DNA of 64,000 nt from Gammaproteobacteria bacterium UBA7310 (GTDB lineage: Bacteria; Pseudomonadota; Gammaproteobacteria; Pseudomonadales; Ketobacteraceae): NCBI GenBank assembly GCA_002471665.1, contig DKQK01000057.1, positions 62,001-126,000 of the forward strand, read 5' to 3'. Below are positions 35,016 to 45,825 of the stretch, one piece after another. Every line of letters starts with the position of its first letter. Within the stretch, counting starts at the first letter, position 1. The position numbers were made by a program, and so were the translations under genes. The notes under the pieces are model-generated. The model had not been told where the DNA came from. It ran no database searches and saw nothing but the letters and a program-made list of their open reading frames with translations.

Positions 35016-38000
35016 GTGAACCTTAGTCGGTCAGGGGCGTTTTTGAACAGCGCATCGCTAGCGGCATTGTATCTGTTGTTGGCGGTGTTTTCCTATGGGG
35101 TCGCCAGTGACGCCCAAGGTATTGCCCTGGTCTGGCTGCCGTCCAGTGTGGCCGTCGTCTGGGTTATGGCCAGCCGCCGTTCCCAACGGCTTTATCTCTA
35201 TGGTGTGGTCTTCCTCGCCAATGTCATAGTTGCCTGGTTATATGGCAGCGGCCTGCCCTGTTCGTTGGGTTGTTCGGTTGCCAAGCTGGCCGGCATTATG
35301 GTCGCGGTGGGGCTGTTGGGGCCATTCTACGGCAGAGCACTTACGGTACGTGATTCCGCCTATATTTTTTCCGGGTATTTGTTGCTGGCCGCCCCCGTTT
35401 CCGCCGCGATTGGGGCAACCCTTGTCTGGTTGGCCAATCCGGTTGAATGGAGTACCGCAGCGATGAACTGGTGGTTGGGAGAGACCATCGGAGCCGTGCT
35501 CTTATTGCTGCCTTCCCTCGCATTTTTCAATATGGACCAGAGCAACCGGCTGACCAGCGGAGTTTTGACTTCGGTGCTGGTGCAATTGGGCGGCCTCTTT
35601 GTCATCAGCTTTATTGTTCTGACCTTTGCGCTGCATCCGTTTGCTTACCTGGCGTTACCCTTAATGGCGGTGGCCCTGGCCTACGGAATGTTGCGGGTTG
35701 CCGTGTTGGCGAATCTGGTATTTCTGGTATTGGGGGCCGGCATTGCCTGGGGCTGGTGGGCGTTCCCCCTGATGAATGCCCAGGATGATCCCCGTGGCAT
35801 CTGGGCGGCCAGTGCGGCGGTTATCTTTGGCCCGATGATCCTGGGTTTGGCCATGGATGAGATTCGGCGCCGACAAGCCGAATTAACCACACTGGGGGAA
35901 CGATTGAACCTGGCTTCCCAATCGGTGGACCTTGCACTGTGGGATTGGGATGTGAAAAGCGGTGAGATTTATTGGGATAACCGCATGCGTCAGTTGTATG
36001 AAATTGGCCCCTATGATGAACCCCTGGCCGTACCCCAGTGGCGGGAGAAGCTGCATCCTGATGATGTGTTGCATGCCGAAACCAATCTGAACGATGCCCT
36101 GGCCGGCAAGGCGGAATACAAAACCCAGTTCAGAATTCAGCGCAATGACGGCAGTTATCGTTCATTGCAGGCAGCCGGTATTGTGATTCGTGACAACAGT
36201 GGCGCAGCAGTACGCATGGTGGGGATGAATTGGGATGTGAGCGAACTGGTACGTGCTCAGCGGGCGGTTAAAACCGCCGAGGACAAACTCAATGCGGTGA
36301 TTGAGGCGGCCAGTGAGTTTTCCATTGTTGCCACCAATCAGGAAGGGCTCATTGAGGTGTTCAGTGCCGGCGCGGAACGTCTCTTGGGCTACAAGCGAGA
36401 AGATATAGTGGGTCAACAGACCCCGGCATTGTTTCATGATGACGCGGAGGTGCGGGAGGAGGGTGAGCGCCTGACCTTGAAACTGGGCTATGAGGTTGAA
36501 GGTTTTGAAGTCTTTGTGGCCCAGGCTCGACAGGGGGTGGCGGTATCGCGGGAGTGGACCTACCTGCGTAAGGATGGTCGCAGGATTCCGGTCAATCTTA
36601 CCGTGACCGCAATCTATGATGATCTGGGCAAGATCACGGGTTACCTGGGTGTGGCGCGTAACATTATTCAGCAGAAAATCGCCGAACGGGAAATCCGTGC
36701 GGCACACAGTGTACTGGAGCAGCAAATCAAACTGGCGCAGCAAATGCGGGATGAGTTTGAATCCCTGTTTGAACTGGCCCCCGGAGCCATGTTGGTGTTG
36801 GATGGCGAAGGCTGTGTGGTGAATGCCAATAGCCGGGCTCACCAGATGTTTGCTACTGAACACACTATGTTGGGGCGCAGTATTACGCTCTATTTGCCTG
36901 ACTTCAATTTATATCATCAATCCATATCCAAGCCCGTAAAGGGCTCCCACAGTGAGCAGGAATGGCTGGCCAATCGAGCCGATGGCGAGCGCTTTGAGGC
37001 ACTGTTGGAATACGGCCCATTACTGCTCAACGGGGTGGTGCACACCATCGTTAATGTATACGACATATCCGAGCAGAAGGAAGCCGAACGTGCACTGCAG
37101 CGATCCCGTGATCTGGCGGAGAGCGCCAACCGGGCGAAAACGGAATTTCTGGCCAACATGAGCCATGAAATTCGTACACCACTCAACGCAGTATTGGGTG
37201 CGTCACAATTGCTGGGCTACACCTCACTGGATAAGAATCAGAGTAATCATGTGGGCATGATCAGTGCGGCAGGTAAAGCATTACTGACGTTGCTCAATGA
37301 TGTGTTGGACGTGTCAAAAATTGAAGCGGGCAAAATGGAGTTGAGTCGCGCGCCGTTTGCACTGGATGATGTTATTGAGGCTTTGGCAACCATCATGTCA
37401 GGAAACGCGGCCGATAAAAACCTGGAGTTGATTATTGATGTGGCGCCAGAGATGCCCCGTGGTTTTATCGGCGATGAGATGCGTTTTCAGCAGATTCTGG
37501 TGAATCTGGCGGGGAATGCCATCAAGTTTACCGAACAGGGTGAGGTGGTGGTTCAGTTTGCGTTGCTGTCATTGGAGGCCAATCAGGCCCGCATCCAGAT
37601 CCGTGTCAGGGATAGTGGGATCGGCATGGATGATGGGCAACGCGCCCGCTTGTTCAGCGCGTTTTCCCAGGCCGATACCTCCATTACCCGGCGCTTTGGC
37701 GGTACCGGATTGGGGCTCACCATCTGTAAGAAGTTAATCGAGTTAATGCAGGGAACGATCGATGTTCGCAGCACCCCGGGTGTTGGTTCAGAGTTCTGCT
37801 GTCAATTGGCGCTGGAAGTGGATACCAGCCTGGAGCATGACGTGCCGGTGGCTCAGCCTGCCAGGCGCGTGCTGCTGGCTGATGCCAGCCCGGCCTCGGC
37901 CAGCGCTCTGGTGGCCAGCTGTGAGCGGTTGGGGTGGGTGTGTGAAACCGTCGCCGATGTGGTGCAGGCGCGGCAGCGTCTGACCCGGGCCGATACCGAT

Positions 38001-39308
38001 TTCGACGTGCTGGTGTTCAACCAGAACCTGCCGCACGCGGAACAGCTGACCACGCTTGAGCGGGGTATCCCGACGGTCAAACTGATGGGCAGTATGAACC
38101 ACGAAGCCTTGATGAGAAATAATCTGACAGAAAGCCGGGTGGTTATCCTGTCCAAACCGGTGACGGCATCCACGCTGCTTGATGGTGTTAACGAAGCCTG
38201 CCTGCGCTACAGTAACCGCACTGTGGAGCCAATCAAACCGGAAGAAAAGCCTTTGCCCCGTCTTGATGGTGCCCGTCTTTTACTGGTGGAAGACACCGTA
38301 TCGAACCAGGTGATCATCGAGGGAATCTTCGAACAGGTGGGTGCGCAGGTGGATGTTGCCGCAAACGGTGTTGAAGCACTGGACATGTTGTCGGAGTGTG
38401 CGGGGCGCAGCCAATACGATGCGGTGCTGATGGATGTGCAGATGCCGGTCATGGATGGTTTTACCGCTACCAGGAAAATTCGTGAGGAGCTGAAGCTATC
38501 GCTTCCTATCATTGCCATGACCGCCGGTGTGCTGGCATTTGAAAGGCAGCAGTGCATTGACAGTGGTATGAACGATTTTGTAGGTAAACCGCTGGATATA
38601 CCTGCGATGCTGGAAACGGTATGCCGTTACGTATCCCCGCGGGTGGCGGCACCGCAGCAGCAGGTGCCGGCAGCCGCCACCGAATCGAACTCGAAGGATT
38701 TCCCCCAGGTTGTGGATGGGGTGTTTAACCCGGAAAAGATCATGTCATTCGTGCGTGGCAAGCCGGCCCGGGAGAAGGACATCATTAATATGATTGAGCG
38801 CATTGTGACTGAAGATCTGTTGCCCCTGGAGCAAGGCCGCCAGCTGCTTGAGGATGGCAGAATTGAAGAAGCAGCGCGCCATTTTCATACCTTGAAAGGG
38901 ACCATGGGTAATTTCGGTGGCGATAAGGTGATGCAGGCGTCCCAGGCTCTGGAGCAGGCTATCAAGCAGCAGCAGGAGGCGGAATACGAAGGGCTGTTGC
39001 AGCATTTTGGTGAGGCTTTGCAGCATATGCTGACGGTGGCCCGGTCATGGCTGCAGAGCTACCACACCAGTGCCGGGCCGCAGACCGAGGTTGATAACGG
39101 GCTCAGCATGGGGCGGGCGGCTTTTCGCGCGGCCCTGGATGATTTAAAAGACAAGTTGAACTGTTCCAATATGGATGCGGCGGAAGTGTTTACCGGCATT
39201 GCACCTGAAATCAGCAGGCGCGTGCCGGCGGACACGATGGCGTCCCTGACGGAGGCCATTGAAGAGTTGCGTTTCAATGAAGCAGCCAAACTGCTGGAAG
39301 GCCTTTAG
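35016..39308 (+). CDS. MASE1 hybrid sensor histidine kinase with two receivers and HPt
   Basis: A 1430-residue phosphorelay kinase. Order: MASE1 membrane sensor (about 10-290, eight or so helices), three PAS domains (about 295-410, 425-560, 590-690), HisKA with phospho-His H717 in MSHEIRTP, HATPase (DSGIGM, GGTGLGL), a first receiver (about 950-1060), a second receiver with Asp1140 in LMDVQMP, and a C-terminal HPt with H1291 in HTLKGT. The first receiver has Asn1002 where the phospho-Asp should be and lacks the second acidic residue, so it is probably a non-phosphorylated pseudo-receiver. The GTG start gives a membrane segment at once. The stop overlaps the dxs stop by 4 nt. Confidence 0.92.
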   Translation: MNLSRSGAFLNSASLAALYLLLAVFSYGVASDAQGIALVWLPSSVAVVWVMASRRSQRLYLYGVVFLANVIVAWLYGSGLPCSLGCSVAKLAGIMVAVGLLGPFYGRALTVRDSAYIFSGYLLLAAPVSAAIGATLVWLANPVEWSTAAMNWWLGETIGAVLLLLPSLAFFNMDQSNRLTSGVLTSVLVQLGGLFVISFIVLTFALHPFAYLALPLMAVALAYGMLRVAVLANLVFLVLGAGIAWGWWAFPLMNAQDDPRGIWAASAAVIFGPMILGLAMDEIRRRQAELTTLGERLNLASQSVDLALWDWDVKSGEIYWDNRMRQLYEIGPYDEPLAVPQWREKLHPDDVLHAETNLNDALAGKAEYKTQFRIQRNDGSYRSLQAAGIVIRDNSGAAVRMVGMNWDVSELVRAQRAVKTAEDKLNAVIEAASEFSIVATNQEGLIEVFSAGAERLLGYKREDIVGQQTPALFHDDAEVREEGERLTLKLGYEVEGFEVFVAQARQGVAVSREWTYLRKDGRRIPVNLTVTAIYDDLGKITGYLGVARNIIQQKIAEREIRAAHSVLEQQIKLAQQMRDEFESLFELAPGAMLVLDGEGCVVNANSRAHQMFATEHTMLGRSITLYLPDFNLYHQSISKPVKGSHSEQEWLANRADGERFEALLEYGPLLLNGVVHTIVNVYDISEQKEAERALQRSRDLAESANRAKTEFLANMSHEIRTPLNAVLGASQLLGYTSLDKNQSNHVGMISAAGKALLTLLNDVLDVSKIEAGKMELSRAPFALDDVIEALATIMSGNAADKNLELIIDVAPEMPRGFIGDEMRFQQILVNLAGNAIKFTEQGEVVVQFALLSLEANQARIQIRVRDSGIGMDDGQRARLFSAFSQADTSITRRFGGTGLGLTICKKLIELMQGTIDVRSTPGVGSEFCCQLALEVDTSLEHDVPVAQPARRVLLADASPASASALVASCERLGWVCETVADVVQARQRLTRADTDFDVLVFNQNLPHAEQLTTLERGIPTVKLMGSMNHEALMRNNLTESRVVILSKPVTASTLLDGVNEACLRYSNRTVEPIKPEEKPLPRLDGARLLLVEDTVSNQVIIEGIFEQVGAQVDVAANGVEALDMLSECAGRSQYDAVLMDVQMPVMDGFTATRKIREELKLSLPIIAMTAGVLAFERQQCIDSGMNDFVGKPLDIPAMLETVCRYVSPRVAAPQQQVPAAATESNSKDFPQVVDGVFNPEKIMSFVRGKPAREKDIINMIERIVTEDLLPLEQGRQLLEDGRIEEAARHFHTLKGTMGNFGGDKVMQASQALEQAIKQQQEAEYEGLLQHFGEALQHMLTVARSWLQSYHTSAGPQTEVDNGLSMGRAAFRAALDDLKDKLNCSNMDAAEVFTGIAPEISRRVPADTMASLTEAIEELRFNEAAKLLEGL

Positions 39309-41218
39309 ACGGCGTTTTTATTGACTTTGCTTTGTGCCAGTAAGGTGAGGCGCTCACGTATGGATTGTTCGATTCCCTCGGCGTTCAAACCGCATTCTGC
39401 GATCATTTCAGCCGGCTTGCCGTGTTCCACATAGTAATCCGGAATACCCAGGTTCAATATGGGCAGCACGACGCCGTTCCTGGCCAGCACTTCTGATACT
39501 GCGGAACCGGCACCACCCTGTACGGTATTTTCTTCAACCGTTACCAACAGGTCATGGCGGCTGGCCAGGTCCAGAATCAGGGTTTCATCGATGGGTTTGA
39601 CAAAGCGCATGTCCGCCAGGGTGGCGGACAGGTGCTCGGCGGCTTTCAGGCCGGCACTGAGTACGGTTCCAAATGAGAGAATGGCCACACCGCTGCCTTC
39701 CCGTACAATGCGGCCTTTGCCGATGGGCAGTGCGGTCATGGTTTCTTCGATTGCAACACCGGGCCCGGTGCCCCGGGGATACCGGATCGCGGCGGGCCCC
39801 GGGTAGAGGTAGCCGGTATAGAGTAACTGGCGGCATTCGTTTTCATCGCTCGGTGCCATGATGACCAGGTTGGGAATGCAGCGCATGAAACTCAGATCAT
39901 AGGCGCCTGCATGGGTGGGGCCGTCTTCACCCACCAGGCCGGCACGGTCGATGCCGAAGGTGACATCCAGATTCTGCAGCGCCACATCGTGGATCAACTG
40001 GTCGTAGGCCCGTTGCAAAAATGTGGAATAGATCGCCACCACAGGCTTTTGGCCTTCGCAGGCGTAGCCCGCGGCCAGTGTGACCGCGTGTTGCTCGGCG
40101 ATGGCAACGTCTTCATATTGATCCGGAAAACGCCTGGAAAACTCCACCATGCCCGAACCTTCCCGCATCGCCGGTGTGATGGCCACCAGACGTTTGTCCT
40201 GCTCGGCGATATCGCACAGCCAGCGCCCGAATATATCACTGTATTTAGGCAGTTTGGGTTTCGGTTCGGCGGTTTTAACCGGTGGCTTGGGTTCAATTTT
40301 GGACAGGGCATGATAACCGATCGGGTCTTGCTCAGCGGGATAGAAACCGCAACCTTTGCGGGTAAAGACGTGCAACAGGTGGGGCCCCGGAATTTCTTTC
40401 AACTTACCCAGATAGGTGACCAGCTTGTCCAGATTATGGCCATCAATGGGGCCAATGTAATTCAGGCCCAACTCTTCAAACAGGGTGCCCGGTGAGACCA
40501 TGCCCTTCATGTGTTCTTCGGTGCGGCGCACAAACTCCATGGCAGTGGGCATGTTCTCCAGCACTTTTTTACCGCCTTCGCGCAACGCATTATAGGTGCG
40601 GCTGGCCCAGACCCGGGACAGGTAGTTGGACAGGCCGCCGACGTTTTCTGAAATGGACATTTCATTGTCGTTCAGAATCACAATCATGTTGGCTTTGGTG
40701 TGGCTGGCGTGGTTGATGGCTTCGAAGGCCATGCCGGCGGTGAGTGCCCCGTCTCCGATGATGGCGACGTTATGGTTGTTGCGGCCCTGGGCCTGGCTGG
40801 CCAGGGCCATACCCAGGGCTGCGCTGATGGAGGTGCTGGAGTGGCCCACTCCGAAGGTGTCGTAGGGGCTTTCCGAGCGCTTGGGAAAGCCTGACAGGCC
40901 GCCCCGTTGCCGCAGGCTGAGCATGGCATCACGGCGCTCGGTGAGAATCTTGTGAGGGTAGGTCTGGTGGCCCACATCCCACACCAGGTTGTCTTCCGGC
41001 GTATTGAACACGAAATGCAGGGCGATGGTCAGCTCAACCACCCCCAGTCCGGCACCGAAATGCCCACCGGTCTTGCCCACCGCGTACATCATGTAATGGC
41101 GCAGCTCCTGCGCCAGTTGCGGCAGCAGTTCCTGATCCAGCTGGCGCAGTTGGGCCGGGTTATCGATCAGGTCCAGCAGCGGGGTACTGGGACGTTTGAG
41201 CGGGATTTCGGTAAACAT
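39305..41218 (-). CDS. dxs: 1-deoxy-D-xylulose-5-phosphate synthase
   Basis: A 637-residue thiamine-diphosphate enzyme that makes DXP from pyruvate and glyceraldehyde 3-phosphate, the first step of the MEP isoprenoid pathway. Visible features are [12 protein letters not shown], the GDGALTAGM ThDP/Mg site with NDNEMSIS, and [10 protein letters not shown] in the pyrimidine-binding domain. An ATG at 41218 (MFTEIP) is preferred to the adjacent TTG. It is the third gene of xseB-ispA-dxs, 111 bp after ispA. Confidence 0.98.
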   Translation of the reverse strand: MFTEIPLKRPSTPLLDLIDNPAQLRQLDQELLPQLAQELRHYMMYAVGKTGGHFGAGLGVVELTIALHFVFNTPEDNLVWDVGHQTYPHKILTERRDAMLSLRQRGGLSGFPKRSESPYDTFGVGHSSTSISAALGMALASQAQGRNNHNVAIIGDGALTAGMAFEAINHASHTKANMIVILNDNEMSISENVGGLSNYLSRVWASRTYNALREGGKKVLENMPTAMEFVRRTEEHMKGMVSPGTLFEELGLNYIGPIDGHNLDKLVTYLGKLKEIPGPHLLHVFTRKGCGFYPAEQDPIGYHALSKIEPKPPVKTAEPKPKLPKYSDIFGRWLCDIAEQDKRLVAITPAMREGSGMVEFSRRFPDQYEDVAIAEQHAVTLAAGYACEGQKPVVAIYSTFLQRAYDQLIHDVALQNLDVTFGIDRAGLVGEDGPTHAGAYDLSFMRCIPNLVIMAPSDENECRQLLYTGYLYPGPAAIRYPRGTGPGVAIEETMTALPIGKGRIVREGSGVAILSFGTVLSAGLKAAEHLSATLADMRFVKPIDETLILDLASRHDLLVTVEENTVQGGAGSAVSEVLARNGVVLPILNLGIPDYYVEHGKPAEMIAECGLNAEGIEQSIRERLTLLAQSKVNKNAV

Positions 41219-41329
41219 CAATCAGGGTGCCTGTGTGCCAATCCGGTTGGAATCGGGTTAATCCGTCATTATACGAGTCTGGGAAGCAAAAATAACGCCC
41301 AAGCGGGAATTTCTTGCCTGTCCGGCCCG

Positions 41330-42226
41330 TCAGTGGCTACGGGAAACAATGTAATCCGCCAGCGAGCGCAATGGGTCTGCCTGTGGGCTGAAGTCGGTAA
41401 GCGCGGCCACCGCTTTGTGGCAGAGATCACGGGCCAGCTGGCGGGCCTGCTCCAGCCCCAGAATGCTGGGGTAGGTGGCTTTGGCCAAGGCCTGATCAGC
41501 GCCCTGCTGCTTGCCCAGTAACTCTGTTTCACCGATCACGTCCAGGATGTCATCCTGGACCTGGAAGGCGAGGCCCACGGCCTGGGCGTAGCGATCCAGC
41601 GCCAACAGCTCTGTGTCGGATACGCCGGGACAGGTCAATGCCCCCATGGCCACGCTGGCCCGAATCAGGCAGCCGGTCTTGTGCTGGTGGATGGTTTCCA
41701 GTTCCTGCAGGGTCAGGGTTTCGCCTTCTGCAGCCAGATCCAGTGCCTGGCCCCCGGCCATGCCCTGGGTGCCGCTGTTGGTGGCCAGTAACTGAATCAG
41801 GCGCAGTCGGGTTGTGTCGCTGTGCGTAATGGGTGAGCACGCCAGCACTTCAAACGCCAGGCATTGCAGGGCATCCCCGGCCAGAATGGCGGTGGCCTCA
41901 TCAAAGGCGATGTGGCAGGTGGGTTTGCCCCGCCGCAGGGCGTCATTATCCATGGCCGGCAGGTCGTCGTGCACCAGTGAGTAGGAGTGCACCATTTCCA
42001 GGGCGGCGGCCACATCGTCCGCCTGGTGATGGTCGCCGCCGACCGCCGTCGCCGCCGCGTAGGCCAGCACCGGGCGTATCCGCTTGCCACCGTTGAAGGT
42101 GGCGTAATGCATGGCGTCCACCAGAGTAGGTGCCAGGCCGTTCTGTTGTTTGAGCCAGTATTCCAGGCGTTGATTGACTTGCTGTTGGCAAGCGGCAAGG
42201 TACTGTTGCAGATCAAACGCGCTCAT
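41330..42226 (-). CDS. ispA: Geranyl/farnesyl diphosphate synthase
   Basis: A 298-residue short-chain prenyl diphosphate synthase that joins IPP and DMAPP to give GPP/FPP. The first Asp-rich motif is DDLPAMD and the second is QVQDDILD. Length matches E. coli IspA. The ATG follows directly on the xseB stop (TAAATG), the standard operon layout with dxs downstream. Confidence 0.97.
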   Translation of the reverse strand: MSAFDLQQYLAACQQQVNQRLEYWLKQQNGLAPTLVDAMHYATFNGGKRIRPVLAYAAATAVGGDHHQADDVAAALEMVHSYSLVHDDLPAMDNDALRRGKPTCHIAFDEATAILAGDALQCLAFEVLACSPITHSDTTRLRLIQLLATNSGTQGMAGGQALDLAAEGETLTLQELETIHQHKTGCLIRASVAMGALTCPGVSDTELLALDRYAQAVGLAFQVQDDILDVIGETELLGKQQGADQALAKATYPSILGLEQARQLARDLCHKAVAALTDFSPQADPLRSLADYIVSRSH

Positions 42227-42469
42227 TTAGTCAGCGTCGTCCTCGGCAAAGGGAGTCAATTCCTCGTCGCCGTTTTGCTGCAGCAGAATGTCCACCTTCT
42301 GTTGCGCTTCCCGCAATGCCTGTTGGCACTCTTTGGTGAGCTTGATGCCCTGTTCGAAGGCTTCCAGGGATTTTTCCAGGGTCATGTCGCCACCTTCCAT
42401 GGATTCCACCAGTTGTTCCAGGGTTTGCAGTGACTTTTCGAAGTCGATAGCGGTTTTTTTCTTCGCCAT
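42227..42469 (-). CDS. xseB: Exodeoxyribonuclease VII small subunit
   Basis: An 80-residue helical protein that binds XseA to form exonuclease VII. The sequence from DFEKSLQTLEQLVESME to FEQGIKLTKECQQAL is the family pattern. The ATG at 42469 has AGGAG 5 nt upstream and gives the family length; an in-frame extension to 42559 is not supported. The C-terminal tail is acidic. Confidence 0.95.
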   Translation of the reverse strand: MAKKKTAIDFEKSLQTLEQLVESMEGGDMTLEKSLEAFEQGIKLTKECQQALREAQQKVDILLQQNGDEELTPFAEDDAD

Positions 42470-42673
42470 GGGGGCTCCTGATTGCGGGGCAATACATGCT
42501 TTCCGGATGAGGGCGCAAGTTTCGGCCATCGTGCTGGCGAGGTCAATGCGCGGCCACAATAAATCACAATCCGTCCTGTTTGCGGAATTTCTCCAATTCC
42601 TGTCTAGACTTACTGGTATAGGCCACTCAAGTAACGTGTGTTGAATGTTTTTTAGACAGTTTGGAGTAGGGGT

Positions 42674-43435
42674 GTGGATCTAGCGACCCTCATAGGATTA
42701 ATCGGTGCGCTGGTGATTGTGGTGATGGCCATGGTTACCGGCGGCGATGTCCTGATTTTCGTGAACGTGCCGTCCCTGTTGATTGTATTTGGGGGCACTA
42801 TTTTTGCGGTAATGGCCAAGTATTCCCTGGGCCAGTTTCTGGGTGCCATGAAGGTCATGGGCAAATCCTTCAAGTTCAAGCTGTCTTCGCCGGAAGAAAT
42901 CATTGTGGAGGTGGTTGAGCTGGCGGACGTGGCCCGCAAAGGCGGTTTGCTGTCCCTGGAAGGCAAAGAGGTTTCCAACGATTTTCTGCAAAAGGGCATT
43001 CAGTTGCTGGTGGATGGTCACGATCCTGAAGTGGTGAAGAGCATCCTCAGCAAGGACATGCGGGAAGGCATCGCCCGCCATACCATTGGCAAGGCGATAT
43101 TCCTCAACATCGGTGACACGGCCCCTGCCATGGGCATGATCGGTACACTGATCGGGTTGGTGCAGATGCTGTCGGCCATGGACGATCCCAAGGCCATCGG
43201 TCCGGCCATGGCGGTGGCGCTGCTGACCACTTTGTACGGTGCCATGATTGCCAATATGTTTGCGCTGCCGGTGGCGGATAAGGTGGCGCTTCGTTCTGAA
43301 GAAGAAGCCCGAATCCAATCCATGATCATTGATGCTCTGTTGGCCATTCAGGCGGGTCAGAACCCGCGGGTGATCCAGGGGCTGCTGAAGACCTATCTGC
43401 CCGCCTCCAGGCGCGCCAGTGAAGGCGAGGAATAA
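42674..43435 (+). CDS. pomA: Flagellar motor stator protein PomA (MotA family)
   Basis: A 253-residue four-helix membrane protein that, with MotB/PomB, forms the ion channel driving flagellar rotation. The N-terminus (MDLATLIGLIGA) and the GDTAPAMGMIGTLIGL and DDPKAIGPAMAVALLTTLYG stretches match Vibrio PomA closely, pointing to sodium coupling. The start is a GTG preceded by GGAG; homology begins there. It lies 12 bp before motB and diverges from xseB. Confidence 0.95.
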   Translation: MDLATLIGLIGALVIVVMAMVTGGDVLIFVNVPSLLIVFGGTIFAVMAKYSLGQFLGAMKVMGKSFKFKLSSPEEIIVEVVELADVARKGGLLSLEGKEVSNDFLQKGIQLLVDGHDPEVVKSILSKDMREGIARHTIGKAIFLNIGDTAPAMGMIGTLIGLVQMLSAMDDPKAIGPAMAVALLTTLYGAMIANMFALPVADKVALRSEEEARIQSMIIDALLAIQAGQNPRVIQGLLKTYLPASRRASEGEE

Positions 43436-43447
43436 CGGAGATTCGCC

Positions 43448-44641
43448 ATGGCCGACGAAGAAGAATGCGAATGCCCTGAATGCCCGAAAGGGCTACCTGC
43501 CTATCTGGCCACCTTTGCCGATCTGATGTCGCTGCTGATGTGTTTCTTTGTTCTGCTGCTGGCGTTCTCGGAGATGGATGTGCAGAAATACAAGCAGGTG
43601 GCCGGCTCCATGAAAGAAGCGTTCGGGGTGCAGGATAAGGTCAAGCTGAAGGAGGTTCCCAAAGGAACTTCCATCATTGCCCAGGAGTTTTCCCCCGGCC
43701 GGCCGCAGCCCACGCCGCTCAATGAGGTGCGCCAGTCCACCAGTGAAACCATGAACAACACCCTGGAAGTGCTGTGCTCTCCGGGTAAAAGTGAGCAACG
43801 GGAGGATGCCCAGGATCAGTCCACCAGCGCCTCCGATCACTCCGCTGAAATTCTGGAACGGCTGGTGTCCATGACCCAGGCGGACGCGGTGGAAGTGGCC
43901 TCAATGATGAAGCAGGATATCCAGAGCGGGGCCGTGGAAGTGGAAACCCGTAATCGCAGGATTGTCATCCGGGTCAAGGAGCAGGGTTCGTTTCCCAGTG
44001 GTTCCGCCACCCTGCGCCGGGATTTTGTGCCGATCATGGATAAAATCCGCGATGCCATCAAAGACATCGATGGTATTTATTCGGTGGAGGGGCACACCGA
44101 TGATCTGCCCATCTCCACCACCCGTTTTCGTTCCAACTGGGAGTTGTCTTCGGCGCGGGCGGTCTCGGTGGCTCATGAACTGATGAAAGATGGGGGTATG
44201 GAGCCGGCTAAATTCACCGTAAAGGGTTTCGCCGATACCAAACCCATGGTGCCCAATGATGATGACGCAAGCCGGGCCCGCAACCGGCGTGTGGAGATCG
44301 TGATTGAACAGGGTACTGAGGATGAGAAATATCTGTCAGGTGAGGAACCGCTGCCGGAGGACCCGGAGTTCAACACCAGGTTGTTGAAAGAGGCGGGGAT
44401 TGAAAATCTGGACGGCTTTGAATTGTTGTCGGGGGATGAAGCGGATCAACAAACCAGTGAGGCCAAGGGAGTCATCAGCGTGCTGGATTCTGAGCAGCCG
44501 CCCGCTGAAACCAGTGCCGATCAGCGCCCCGGCGAGGGTGAGCCGCAGCAGGATGGCCCCGCGTCGCAATCCCCCTTTGATCTGTCGGTGGATCCATTTG
44601 CCCCCCGCCAGGAAGATAAGTCGCAGGACGAATTTTTTTAG
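43448..44641 (+). CDS. pomB: Flagellar motor stator protein PomB (MotB family) with long acidic tail
   Basis: A 397-residue stator partner. One transmembrane helix near residues 20-42 includes the ion-binding Asp25 in TFADLMSLLMCFF, as in PomB. A plug/linker region follows, then an OmpA-like peptidoglycan-binding domain (about 175-295; EGHTDDLPI, NWELSSARA, RNRRVEIVI). After it the chain runs on for about 95 residues rich in Glu, Asp, Gln and Pro that have no known domain; E. coli MotB has only ~40 residues here. A ribosome site (GGAG) precedes the ATG. It is coupled with pomA. Confidence 0.94.
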   Translation: MADEEECECPECPKGLPAYLATFADLMSLLMCFFVLLLAFSEMDVQKYKQVAGSMKEAFGVQDKVKLKEVPKGTSIIAQEFSPGRPQPTPLNEVRQSTSETMNNTLEVLCSPGKSEQREDAQDQSTSASDHSAEILERLVSMTQADAVEVASMMKQDIQSGAVEVETRNRRIVIRVKEQGSFPSGSATLRRDFVPIMDKIRDAIKDIDGIYSVEGHTDDLPISTTRFRSNWELSSARAVSVAHELMKDGGMEPAKFTVKGFADTKPMVPNDDDASRARNRRVEIVIEQGTEDEKYLSGEEPLPEDPEFNTRLLKEAGIENLDGFELLSGDEADQQTSEAKGVISVLDSEQPPAETSADQRPGEGEPQQDGPASQSPFDLSVDPFAPRQEDKSQDEFF

Positions 44642-44658
44642 GTAAAGGGCGGGCCTTG

Positions 44659-44684
44659 CCATACCCTATTACGGCGGGGTATGG
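44659..44684 (+). terminator. Terminator after pomB
   Basis: CCATACCC (44659-44666) pairs with GGGTATGG (44677-44684) and is followed by TTTGGTCATTT. An in-frame ATG of the next gene at 44681 lies inside the stem, which argues against its use as a start. Confidence 0.6.
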
Positions 44685-44716
44685 TTTGGTCATTTAGGGC
44701 CATCAGCGGACACCAT

Positions 44717-45805
44717 ATGGATCATCACCCCCACCCGAATTCCCCCCGGGAGCTGCCTGCCGAGCCGGAGCGCGAACTGGACAAGCTCAGTGCCAACGCT
44801 GTCTACGCTGCCTTGCTGGTGGAAATGCTGGTACAGCAGGGTATCCCGTTGGCGGAACTGCTGGCCGGCACCCACATCACCGTGGATGCCCTGCGTTCCC
44901 TGGAAGCCAGGCTCACGGCGCGCCAGTATCGGGCCTTGATCGAAAACGCGTTGCGCCTGTGCCCCGATCCCGCGTTGGGGTTTAAATTTGGATTCCAGTT
45001 GAAATTGTCCACCCACGGATTTCTGGGCTTTGCGGCCATGAGTGCGGCGTCCCTGGGGGAGGCCCTGGAACTGGCGGTGAAATACTGCCGTACGCGCTTC
45101 GATTTCTTCGCCCTGGAGATTTTCGAACAGGGTGGCTGCGTTATTCTACAGGTGGATGAGTTACTGAATATGGGCCGCTCCAGCGCGTTTCTGCTGGAAT
45201 CCGTGATGGCCAGTTTCGGTACCATGAGCATCAACCTGCTGGGCGAGATACCCCGTGGGGTCAGCATCAAGCGAACCTGCGACAAACCACCGTATTTTGA
45301 GGCCATGGAAGACTGGTTTCCCCAGCGGGCGCCGGTGCACTTCAACCAATCCGTCAATCAATTGATATTCCAGAAAAGCCTGATGCAACGCCGGCTCAAT
45401 TTGTCGGACCCCCTGGCCCGGCAATTGGCCGAAGCGCAATGCCAGCGGGAGCTGCAGACCATTCAAGTGGATGATGACCTGCTGTACCGTGTCCATCGGC
45501 TACTGAAAGAAGCGGAACCGAACTACCCCAAACTGGACGAAGTAGCCTCCCGGCTGTACCTGTCTTCGCGTACTTTCAAGCGCCGGCTGCAGGCGGAAGG
45601 CACCACCTTTCAGTCAATTCTGGATCGGGTGCGTATGCATCAGGCCAAGCAATTACTGACCGGGTCCAGGCAGTCAGTGGACGCCATTGCCTCGGCATTG
45701 GGGTATAGTGATGCCTCCAATTTCAGCCGTGCCTTTCGGCGCTGCGAGGGCATGACGCCGGCCCGTTACCGGCGCGAACACGTTAACAACAATCAGCAGC
45801 ATTAA
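44717..45805 (+). CDS. AraC-family transcriptional regulator (Arabinose_bd type)
   Basis: A 362-residue cytoplasmic regulator. The N-terminal ~220 residues match the Arabinose_bd (PF12625-like) domain found in regulators such as OruR/ArgR-like and GliR-type proteins. The C-terminal ~100 residues have the AraC double helix-turn-helix: LDEVASRLYLSSRTFKRRL and the second helix in VDAIASALGYSDASNFSRAF. ATG 44717 (MDHHPH) is chosen over 44681, which lies in the pomB terminator hairpin. It is 20 bp upstream of an unknown gene and very likely forms a unit with it. The inducer is unknown; lipids and amino acids are ligands in related proteins. Confidence 0.85.
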   Translation: MDHHPHPNSPRELPAEPERELDKLSANAVYAALLVEMLVQQGIPLAELLAGTHITVDALRSLEARLTARQYRALIENALRLCPDPALGFKFGFQLKLSTHGFLGFAAMSAASLGEALELAVKYCRTRFDFFALEIFEQGGCVILQVDELLNMGRSSAFLLESVMASFGTMSINLLGEIPRGVSIKRTCDKPPYFEAMEDWFPQRAPVHFNQSVNQLIFQKSLMQRRLNLSDPLARQLAEAQCQRELQTIQVDDDLLYRVHRLLKEAEPNYPKLDEVASRLYLSSRTFKRRLQAEGTTFQSILDRVRMHQAKQLLTGSRQSVDAIASALGYSDASNFSRAFRRCEGMTPARYRREHVNNNQQH

Positions 45806-45825
45806 ATCGTTTTTGAGGGGAAACT

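Noticed and set aside
44681..44716. Upstream start of the AraC-type regulator
   Set aside because: The ATG is inside the pomB terminator stem and its only purine tract directly abuts the start.
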